DNA of 12,811 bases from Hyphochytrium catenoides (Eukaryota; Sar; Hyphochytriomycetes; Hyphochytriales; Hyphochytriaceae): the NCBI GenBank assembly GCA_900088475.1, contig FLMG01000368.1:68176-80986 (forward strand), written 5' to 3'. Positions 1 to 8,822 of the stretch are shown here, piece after piece. The position numbers were made by a program, and so were the translations under genes. Within the stretch, counting starts at the first letter, position 1. Each line of letters begins with the position of its first letter. The notes beneath the pieces were generated by a model that saw only the letters and a program-made list of their open reading frames with translations, searched no databases and had not been told where the DNA came from.

Positions 1-496
1 ATAGCTGCTATAAATAAAGAAACAGCGCAGCGCTGTCTACCTATCTTACACTCTGCTTAGTAACGCTATACCGCTAGAGGCAGGCCCGTCCCTGAGACCA
101 GCCTCAAGATCTATTGATAGAGTGCGCTGGCTGGTGATTCCGCAGGCCGAAGACGCTGTTCAGAGACGCAATGACCGTCTCACACCTTGGCCTCGAGCGC
201 AAGCGGTGGCGTTTCCTTCCTTGGCTCGCTGATTCTGAGGGTTCGCATCCAGCCGTGCTCCTTCGCAACAGGGAGGGAAAAGGTGACATTATTAAGGATC
301 ATACTATACTCGAAATGTACGCACACTTACAGATACAGCCTTTCAAAGTCGCTTTAAGTCTCCTTTGTTGTGCGCTTTTACTCTTGTATTAGGAATATGG
401 ATGATTGGTGGTATTGGCTGGAGGACATGACTCGGAGGTTGCGATGAGTTCTGATCTCCTGACACCTCTTCCTGTCTCTACCGTCCTCCCTCCCTC

Positions 497-551
<55 letters not shown>

Positions 552-559
552 AGCTCTCT

Positions 560-590
<31 letters not shown>

Positions 591-965
591 GCTCGCTCCC
601 TCTCTCTCCCTCTCTCTCGCTGTCTCTTCTCTCTCTGCGTGCGTGCCACTATACATAGAACTATCACTTCTCTCTCCTGTCTACTCTCTCCCCTTTCACT
701 CGTTCTCTCGCCCCTTTCTTGTCTCCGGTGGGTGTCCGGTCCGCGCCCTTCCAGCTCGAAGGAGGTCCCATATTCGTCCCAGTAAGCCTCTTCTCTGCAT
801 CTCTCCCTCCTGGCGTGGCTAGTCAAGCTACAGACATCGGGACCCTTAAGTTCAGGCACTGACTCGTGACAGCCTCCCGCCGGTCCCGTTCACCTTTAGA
901 GAGAAGGCTTCTAGGCAAGTAAAAGGACAGAAGGTGCAAGTCAGTAGAAAAAGCAGGAGGAAATC
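1..965. other. Upstream intergenic region of PWP1
   Basis: No gene is supported here. The longest open frames are short (73 aa or less) or are translations of the CT repeat on either strand. An AATAAA hexamer lies at 13-18 on the + strand and could be the poly(A) signal of a gene ending to the left, but nothing else supports that. The last 100 bases before the PWP1 start (about 870-965) are purine-rich and repeat-free, as expected for a 5' leader. The transcription start cannot be placed by eye. Confidence 0.5.
480..640 (+). repeat. CT-rich imperfect microsatellite upstream of PWP1
   Basis: This is a (CT)n tract interrupted by single G, A or C substitutions, with the cleanest run from about 501 to 530. 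It lies about 330-480 bp upstream of the PWP1 start codon, with CT on the sense strand of that gene. It produces artificial Ser-Leu ORFs on + and Glu-Arg ORFs on -. A pyrimidine-rich core promoter, a 5' UTR intron tract or simple repeat expansion are all possible; the sequence does not distinguish them. Confidence 0.85.
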
Positions 966-2939
966 ATGATCTCTGCGCTCTGTTGGGTGCCCAAAGGCGC
1001 CGCCAAGCGAAAGCCCGATCGCTATGTCCCGTCCGCAGAGGAAGTGGCGATGATCAAGAATATGGCAGCAGAAGAAGAAGAGCTCGAGGCTGAGGATGAA
1101 GAAGAGGAAAAGCACCAAGGAGGTTCGGAAGGAGAGAATAACACAGATGATGCGATGCAGGAGGAGGACGATGAGCTTCCTGCTGAGCTGCGGATGGACG
1201 AATACGATGACGAGGACGGAGACATTGTCAACGCCACCGCCCCAGATGGGATTGAAGAGTCAGAGGACGGACCTGTAGATTATAACTCAGACAATGAGTC
1301 AGACCAGGTGGCGCAGCGCCAGGACCGCTTACCCCTTGTCTTTGACTCCTGTTGCTCCTTGGAGTTATCTCGCTCACGAGCCATCAATGATTACGCTTTT
1401 GATCCTCCTTCTCTCTCTCTCTCTCTCTTCCCCTCTCTCTTTTCTCTTCTTATTTCTCTCTTTCTCTCTCTCTCGCTTCTCATCCTCTTCTTGTCACACA
1501 GTTCACCTTTATTCGTCCACCTTGCTCTCTCTCTCTCCCAAGTCTCGCCCCCTAGCGTCTCTCTCAAGGAATTCTCTGGGCATATTGGCTGTTTTTCCTC
1601 TCATATTCATGCTCTTGGAATTCTCATTGAAGACGTTTTAAGCTGACTTCTGTTGCAGGAAGACGATGAGGTTCGACCCAACGATGCCTTGCTGCTTGTG
1701 GCTCGGACTGAGGAAGACTATAGTCTATTAGAGGTGTATCTCTTTGAAGAGGAGACCGACACTCTGTACGTTCACCACGACATTACCCTGCCAGCCTTTC
1801 CCCTCTCTCTTGCCTGGATGGACTGTCCACCATATACGCAGCGAGGAGAGGCAGTGACAGGAAGCTATGTAGCCGTTGGCACGTTTAAGCCAGGTAAGCG
1901 ACCGTTAAAGGGAGCGAGACTCCTAATGTTAGGCATAGCTGCACTCACGTTGTCGCCCTATTCCCTGCGCCTCCTCTTCTTATTCGTTGCGAGCAGGTAT
2001 TGAGCTGTGGAATCTGGATGTCATGGATGTCTTTGAGCCCGCTGCTACACTGGGAGGGGAACTAGACACAGAGCTGAGGTGAGGAGTCAACAAGCGAGGG
2101 AGATGAGAGGTGTAGCCTTGCCAGCTTGGCACATGATAGACGAAGAGGAGGTGTTATTGATGGAGTAAGCAAGCCCCAAAACTTTAGTCAACAGCTAGAC
2201 TGAGGTTTGGGGCAATTCTTAGTCAAAAAGGTTGCAACCAGAGCGCATGTCTTATAATTGCGCTTTCCACTGCAGAGACGTCGCGACTGTTCCGGCGGCG
2301 ACAGGAGGAAAGAAGAAGAGAAAGAAGAAGAAGAATCGTTTCGAGGTCTCGCTAAAGCCAGGCAGCCACAGCGACGCGGTTCTGACGCTAGATTGGAACA
2401 GAGACATTAGGTAAGGTCCATCATTCGCATTGTTCTTCATTCAGTTGTCTCTTTTCCTTGCTTCTTCTTGGTTTAGGGACAATCCACATGCGTTCCTGCC
2501 ATCATTGACATGCTCACCCATGTGGTGATCTGTCACACTACCAGGAACCTGCTTGCCAGCGGCTCTGCAGACTCCACTGTGAAGGTATGGGACGTTACCA
2601 CCCAGACAGCAGTCCACACCTTCAACCACCACAAGGATAAGGTGCAGAGCGTAGTTTGGAATCCTGCAGAGGCTACTGTTCTAGCATCAGGATCCTTCGA
2701 TAGATCCATAGCAGTTCTCGACGGACGGAGTCCTGATAAAGTAGCTCGCATAAGCCTGAACCGCGACGTGGAATGCATGGCCTGGAACCCGGTCAACCCG
2801 GTCCAATTAGCGGTAACTTTGACTTCCAGGCCTCATTGTCACAAGCGCCTCCGTATTACTTCCTCCGCTAGAAAGGATTACTTCCTGAGCAGTACCTATT
2901 CTTTCCCCGTCTCGCTTTCAAGCTCATTTCACTTGTTGT

Positions 2940-2975
<36 letters not shown>

Positions 2976-3861
2976 TGTGATTCTTCCGTTTTCTTCTATC
3001 TTTCTCATCCAATACCACTCCGGTGAGCTCATATCCTCTGCCTCTGCTTAATCATCAGGTCAGCACTGAGGATGGCATAGTCCGAGGCTATGATGTTCGC
3101 ACCATGTCTTCCTCCCCTCTATATACTCTTACAGCGCACTCTGGAGCGTGCAGCAGCCTCTCTTTTAGCCCCGGTGTCAGTGGAATGCTTGCTACCGCAG
3201 GCGTGGATAAGCAAGTGAAGATCTGGGACGTGCAGGATAACTCGCCCATCTGTATTGCATCAAAGGGCTTATCGATTGTAGGTTATTTTCTCTCATCTGC
3301 CTCTCAGTTCCTTCTCTCTTACTCCTGTTCTCCAAGAATCTTCCTCCCAAGTCCTTAACCTGAAGTCATCCTCCTCAAGTCTTTAGCTTGCGCCCAGGAA
3401 TCCTGCTTATGTTTCCTCCTTGGTTCTCTTGCTCTCAACAGTCTGCGGCCTTCTTTTCTTCAAGACTTTACTGAGAAGAAAGTTATCTTTTTGCCTTCGC
3501 TTGGTCCCTTGAGACGAGCTTTGTATCCATTTTTTAAGAGGAACGATGTCGCACTCATTAAGACATTCTGACTCTCCTCTTCGGACAGGGAGAAATCTTC
3601 AGCATTTCTTTTTATGAGGACTCACCATTTGTCTTGGCTGCGGGAGGGTCGAAAGGAATGGTGGCTGTATGGGACACAGAGGAAAACCGCGGAGTACAGG
3701 TCCGCTTTTCGGATAGAAGAAAAGAGACAGCGAGCCAAGAAGAGGAAGGACAGGATGTAGAAGAGCTAACCGGAGCCGAAGAAGAAGAAGAAAAGGCCGC
3801 CACTAGTACGGGGAACGAAGAGCGCAAGAGTAAGAAGAAGCCAAAGAAGAAGAAGAAGTAA
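966..3861 (+). CDS. PWP1: PWP1 homologue, WD40 ribosome-biogenesis protein (7 exons)
   Basis: Exons read as 966-1307, 1659-1893, 1997-2078, 2276-2410, 2545-2812, 3059-3277 and 3589-3861. They sum to 1554 bp (517 aa plus TAA), close to the roughly 500 aa of human PWP1. Intron phases are 0,1,2,2,0,0 and every junction is GT...AG. The start is secure: MISALCWVPKGAA closely resembles the yeast Pwp1 N terminus (MISATNWVPRG). Residues about 35-112 are an acidic linker. Residues 115-220 carry the PWP1-specific YVHHDI and PLSLAWM segments. A lysine-rich insert (about 230-240) precedes at least five WD repeats (about 250-450), with clear KVWD, KIWD and AVWD blade ends. The C-terminal tail (about 455-517) is Glu-rich, then Lys-rich. 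Known role of the family: nucleolar and chromatin-associated protein needed for 60S pre-rRNA processing and, in animals, Pol I transcription. The lysine clusters look like nuclear/nucleolar localisation signals, which is inference. Confidence 0.93.
1404..1560 (+). repeat. CT-rich tract inside PWP1 intron 1
   Basis: Intron 1 (1308-1658, 351 bp) contains a CT microsatellite, cleanest at about 1410-1428, and further pyrimidine-rich sequence to about 1560, all on the sense strand. The true polypyrimidine tract and acceptor (GTTGCAG, ending at 1658) lie about 100 bp downstream. A likely branch site is CTGAC at 1643-1647. Because CTC/TCT codons contain no stops, the intron stays open in the exon-1 frame until a TGA inside that branch-site motif. 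Confidence 0.8.
2173..2213 (+). other. Intronic hairpin in PWP1 intron 3
   Basis: The left arm 2173-2189 (GCCCCAAAACTTTAGTC) pairs with 2198-2213 (GACTGAGGTTTGGGGC). The result is a 16-bp stem with one bulged A (2178), two G-U pairs and an 8-nt loop (2190-2197). It sits mid-intron in the 197-bp intron 2079-2275. I could not assign it to a known RNA class. It is far more regular than the surrounding sequence. Confidence 0.6.
2942..2972 (+). repeat. Pure (CT)n microsatellite in PWP1 intron 5
   Basis: An almost perfect CT dinucleotide run of about 30 bp lies in the 246-bp intron 2813-3058, about 85 bp upstream of the acceptor (ATCATCAG). CT is on the sense strand, as in the other long introns of this window. 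Confidence 0.9.
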
Positions 3862-4341
3862 GGGAGCGACAAGTATCTTTCTCGTCCTTCGCCGCTATCC
3901 GTGTACCATAATCCCTAAAGAAACAAGACCAAGTGCCTTGCCTCCATGCTCAGGCTCTCTTCCTCAGAGATGAATATAAGGAAAGATGACTGCTGGGTAG
4001 ATAGACATGGAGAAGATGCGTCAAAGGCTGGTGATCATGGGAGAGCAACCGGCATATCAGCTTGCGCGGGAGAGAGAAAGCTAATGGAGGAGAGAGGCGC
4101 CCTTAAGCGAGAGAAGAGGAGAGAGAGAGAGAAAGAAAGGACAGAGAGAGACACATGGAAGGAGGTCAAGCACATCAGGAAGTCAAGCCTTTGTCTGCCA
4201 CTTGAAGCGTATTACTAAGCCACTCCAAGCTAGGCGTATGCTAGATAAATATACTACTGTGGTGACTACTATTACGTAATAGGATGACTTGTCGGTTTCT
4301 TCAACTGAAAGGGCAAATTTCTGGCATCAGAATCTTCCTCC

Positions 4342-4343
<2 letters not shown>

Positions 4344-4398
<55 letters not shown>

Positions 4399-4662
4399 CT
4401 CTCTCTCTCTCTCTCTCTCCCTTCTTTTTGTCACTCTCTCTCTCTCACTCTCTCTTTTCCTCTCTCTCTTTCCCTACGTATCGCTCTGTCTCTCTATCGG
4501 TGACTCTCTTCATTAGGTCTACCTTATTTCTCTTCTTCTTCACGATCTCTCTGTTAGCACTACGCTCTCTCTTCTATACTGCGTGTTTCCTCACTCTTCC
4601 ACTTCTCTCACCTCTTTCTCTCTTCTTCTCTCTTCCTCTCTCTTCCTCTCTCTTCCTCTCTC

Positions 4663-4695
<33 letters not shown>

Positions 4696-4718
4696 GCTCT
4701 TCTCTTCTCTTCTCTCTC
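4344..4718 (+). repeat. Long CT-rich microsatellite block
   Basis: The first 50 bp or so (about 4344-4393) is nearly pure (CT)n. The rest is a mosaic of CT runs, TCTTCC units (several near-identical copies at about 4618-4660) and interruptions, with another clean run at about 4660-4695. It lies 400-770 bp upstream of the coiled-coil start codon. It is the longest simple repeat in the window. Confidence 0.9.
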
Positions 4719-5037
4719 CAATCACTTCTTTTCATGACCAAAAACGCTTAATAGAGGTGTCTCCATGACTGTCCCGGCCCTTGGTCCCGCAGAGATCCTC
4801 TGCTTGCTCTAACGTCTTCGCTTTACATTCGCTCGATCGTAGGTTTCCGCTGAACATCTGGCTCGCTGGCTCTATAGATCAGCGCTCTGTCTGTCGCTTG
4901 TCTCGGCTGCTTACTCCTCTACTCTTCCTGACTCTGTTGACTAGCGGTATCTCTTTCATACACTCATAACGTGTGCAGAAGAGAGAGGTTTCAAAGAACA
5001 ACGAAGAGCCTCGAAGAGACACACAGACAGGGAGACA

Positions 5038-5103
5038 AGCAGAGAAAGAGAGAGAAAGAGAGAGAAAGAGAAGAAAGAGAAACAGAGAGAGAGAGAGAGA
5101 GGA
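5038..5103 (+). repeat. GA-rich tract in the 5' leader of the coiled-coil gene
   Basis: An (AG)n tract with AAAG interruptions runs to within about 12 bases of the ATG at 5116. On the sense strand it is pure purine, the opposite of the CT block upstream (4344-4718) and of the CT tract in intron 1 of the same gene (about 5541-5645). If the transcript starts upstream of here, the 5' UTR would be purine-loaded and complementary to its own intron. Confidence 0.85.
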
Positions 5104-5115
5104 CAAGACGGGACC

Positions 5116-5542
5116 ATGTCGGTGGCCGGTTTGCCTCTCCCGGTACATCCTCTGCCAGGTCCGGCAGCTAAGCCTTTTGATCTGGGCCAAGAGAAGAGCC
5201 CGGACTCGAACCGGCGCAAGGTTTCCACTGCCTCTTCGTCTCTCAGTAATCGGCTGCAGTCTCCCTCTCTAGGCGGGAGAAGCTCTGTCTTCCATGCACG
5301 ATCTCCATCGGTTGGGGCCAGGAGCTCTCTGTGCTTTCCTCTCTCGCCATCTCCGTCTCTCTCTCGTCCTTCCTCTTCTCAAGACACTGCAAACGCTGTG
5401 CAGCTCGCCAAGCTCACGGCGCGGGTGGAAGAGCTCCAGGAACTGTTGCTCAGGAGAGGAAGAGAGGAGCAGGGACGTTGCCAGCTTTTGCAGATACAAG
5501 CACAGAGGTTGCAGCAGGAGCTGGAAGCGGTAGAGTCTTGGA

Positions 5543-5573
<31 letters not shown>

Positions 5574-5602
5574 TTCTCTCTCTCTCACTCTTTCTCTCTC
5601 CT

Positions 5603-5635
<33 letters not shown>

Positions 5636-8600
5636 TCCTCTCTGGCTCTCGCTTCAGCTGTTCCACTCCTCTGTCTCTCCGCTTCTCTTTCTTCTCTCGC
5701 ATTTTCCTTCGCCTTCTCCATGTCCTTGACTATCTGTGTCTCTGGTTCTCCTCTCCCTTGTCCGTAAGCGTATCCCGTTCTTACCTCACCAACTGCATCA
5801 CCAATGGCCTGGCCCCTCTGTCAAGTTCTCTCTGTTTCTCTCTATCTTGGGATCGGCTGTCTCACTCCTTCTCACACTCTTTCTCTCTCTTCCTCTCTCT
5901 TTCTCCCTCTCTCCTTCTCCGCCAACCTTGGTGACTTCAGCACCAGCACCACGCAGCAGAGAAGTCTTTGGAGGTCTCTCTCCTCAAAAGTGAGAGGAAC
6001 ACCTTGGGAGTCAAAGTGGAGGAGCTTATCAAGGCAAAGCTAACCTACGAAGCTCAACGAATCGAACTGAGCGAGAAATTTCGGGAGAAGGAGAGAGAGA
6101 CAGAGGTGGAGAGAGAGAAAGTGAGGATGCTTGAGAGAGAGAATGACAGGCAATACCTTTACGTCCAAGACAGAGAGAAAGAACGGTCACTCAATGCTGA
6201 CAGCAAGGCACAGGCCATTAGGCTGCTGGAGAAAGAAGTGAAGGAGAAGGAAAGAGTGCTGCAAGAAGAGAGAAAGAAAGGAGCAGAGCTTGAGGCAGAG
6301 AACAGCCTTCTCTCTTCAAAGTGCTCAGCCTTTGAAGAGACAGTGGCAAAGCTAACCTCCTCAATGGCGCAGTGCGTACCTGAGAGTAGGCTGACAGAAG
6401 AGCAGAAGAAAGTGGCGGAGAGAGAAGAACGCATACTCTCCTTGGAACTGCAGCATCGCCGTGGAGAAGGAGAGAGAGAGACTCAAAGACAGGAACTAAC
6501 TCTACTCTCTCAGCAGCTGAGGGAGACCCAGAGGATGAAAGAGGAAGAGGCCCTCCTGCTGCAGCGTAAACTGACAGAGATGACTCTCACGCTAGAGAGA
6601 GAGAGAGGTGAACACCATGACACGTTAAGACAGCAACAGAAGGAACATGAGCAGGAGCTCGACCGGGAGAGAGAAGAACAGGGACAAAAGTTCAGGAAGT
6701 TGAAGGAAGAGAGTGAAGAGAGAGAGAGACTTATGCGACAGAAGCAAGAAGATGGTCTCTGCCAAGAGAGAGACCGCTGCGATAGGAAGCAGCGAGAGCT
6801 TAGCGATGCGCTGGAGGAAATGCATAGGGAGAGAAGGTGTCTGCAAGAGGAACTAGAGAAGGAGAAAGAGCGTCTACAAAAAGAGAGAGACAGCAGGGAA
6901 AGGGCAGAAAGAGAGCTAGCTTGCTCTTTACTCTCCTTACGACGGGCGAATGTCCTCAGTCGCATTTTTCAGAAGATGACCCAGCGTCTGGACGATGAGA
7001 GGATCAGAGGACTCGTCTTCCTTCGCTGGAAAGCCGAAACACGGATAGAGAGAGACCGGGGTCTGATCCAAGCGAGAGAAAGAGAGATGCATGAACTCTC
7101 TCATCTAGCCCTAGAGGACATCTCGGGCTCTCTTCTAAGAATCATTGAGAAACAGGAAAGAGAAGGCAAAGAAAGGACCCAAGCCGCCGTGCAGGGAAGT
7201 GCCTGTAACGAGGCAATCGAGGAGAAGAATCTTCTTTCTGTCTCCCATTCCAATCCCTGTTTAGAAGCAAGTGCTGGGCACCACTCGTCCACGGTCAATG
7301 CAGCACCAGCAGTGGGAGAGCGGGTGCAGGCCAAAGGCGGGAGAGAGGAGTCCCCGAAGACGTTGACAGGTGAAACCTGGACTGACTCTTGTTTACGTTT
7401 TATAGGCCTTCTCGGATGTAAAGCGCACTGCTTGCTGTCTTCTTCCGTTCTAGGCAGCTTTCCCTCCTTCTCTCCATGTCTTAGCGTCTCTTCCATCTCT
7501 CACAGCCTTTCTTCAAGCGGTGTTTCCTAAGAAAACGCACATGCACGCCGTTTCACCGCTGGTTTACCCTGTCATCTCCTTTCATTTTCTCTCTCTCTCT
7601 CTTTACTTCTAGAGGACCTGGGGATACTTGTTAGGAGGACAATAGATGAAGGCAGCGTGCATCAAAGGCAGCAGCTGTGGTCAGAGATGAGGGCCAGCGG
7701 TGTCGAGCAGAAAAGAGGAGAGGAAAAGGGACTTGTCTGGCTTTTCTCTCGAGCTCTCACTCTTGCTGCAGGGACCGGGGAGGGCAACGATGGAAATGGC
7801 GAATCGGCCTCTCTCTCACAACTCTCGCAGGTCCTAACTCTTATCCGCTTCTTCCTCTGCTGTCCTCTCATCTCCTTTTCTCTCCTCTGACCGCTTAAGC
7901 TGTCTCTCTCTCTCTCTCTCTCCTCATTTTTATCCACTCTCCTTGTCCAATGTATCCCCGGTGTTCATGTCTAATATTGCCTTGTCTTGCCTCTTCAAGG
8001 CCATCGAGAGGAAGATTGCGCAGGAATGTGCCCGTTTCGCTCAAGACCTCTTACTTCCTCTCTCTTGCGCAGGGGCAATGCCTCACATATCTCCCTCTAC
8101 TTGCTCATACCCCGCCTGTGCTGAGGAGAAAAGGTTCGACTCTTTGATTAGGGGATTCTTCCTCACCCTCCGTCGACTTCTCCTCTTCTCTCTCTTCCTG
8201 AGATCCTCGTTTTCAATCCTAAACGTGATTGTCTCCCCGGTGTCTCAATCATCTCTCTCGCTCTCTGTCGCTCTCTCTGTCTCTGTTCCTCTGTCTCTCT
8301 CTCTGTTTCCTTGTGTTTCTCCCCCTCTCTCTCACTCCCTCTCGCTCTCTGTCTTCCTTCTCTCTTTCCGCGTCCTGGAACTCTAGGAGACTCGTATCAT
8401 TATCAGCGCTGAGCCATCACTTTCAGAGCGTTATCGTAGAAGTGGCGAATAGTGGGATCTCTTCTCTTCTCCTTGCCTACCTCCAGGAGCTCGAGGTGAA
8501 CTAAAGCGGCCGCCTTCGTCGCCTATGTCTTTCTCTTTCTCTTTTTCTGCTAGAGAGTTCTCCTAAGGCTATGGTGCTCTGTCTCTGGATCCCACTCTCT

Positions 8601-8782
8601 TCTCCGTTCTCTGCGTCTCTTCCCAGTTTTCGTTCTTTTCCAGTGATTAGTTCTGGGGGCTCGCTGTTGTGGATTGCTATCCCCGGTTCCTCCTGCTCCC
8701 TTCCCTCGTCGCATTCGCTCCATGGCTGGATATCTCTCTATTCATGTTTTTACAGACGAAGAAGGCCCTTAGCCATCTCTCT

Positions 8783-8822
<40 letters not shown>

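Larger units (their letters stand above)
3862..5115. other. Intergenic region between PWP1 and the coiled-coil gene
   Basis: This 1.25-kb stretch must contain the PWP1 3' end and the promoter and 5' leader of the next gene. Positions 3862-4280 are partly purine-rich and hold a 90-codon ORF (3946-4218) with no recognisable domain and low-complexity Arg/Glu composition; I do not call it a gene. A long CT tract follows (about 4344-4718), then about 250 bp of mixed sequence (4740-4980), then a GA-rich leader ending just before the ATG at 5116. No canonical AATAAA was found after the PWP1 stop. Confidence 0.6.

Noticed and set aside
171-392. 73-codon + strand ORF at the left edge
   Set aside because: Short, no recognisable domain, hydrophobic only at its end, and no splice-linked continuation found. 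It cannot be distinguished from chance.
378-859. Overlapping Glu-Arg and Ser-Leu ORFs on both strands
   Set aside because: They are direct translations of the CT/GA microsatellite; they have no non-repetitive domain and no splice or start context. The same applies to the repeat-driven ORFs at 4284-4768, 4879-5272, 5269-5729, 8229-8386 and 8571-8986.
2130-2205. Possible C/D-box snoRNA in PWP1 intron 3
   Set aside because: The C-box candidate (ATGATAG) deviates from RUGAUGA, the D box overlaps the hairpin arm, and no terminal stem flanks them.
3946-4218. 90-codon + strand ORF after PWP1
   Set aside because: Arg/Glu-rich from purine repeats, no family similarity, and located where the PWP1 3' UTR is expected.
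5195-5225. tRNA-like T arm on the - strand (GGTTCGAGTCC around 5205)
   Set aside because: Only a T-loop-like segment with a four-pair stem is present. No matching acceptor stem, D arm or anticodon arm is found upstream, and it lies within well-supported coding exon 1.
6159-6965. Serine-rich - strand ORFs opposite the coiled-coil exon
   Set aside because: They are antisense shadows of the GA-rich coding exon (TCT/CTC codons) and have no domain content.
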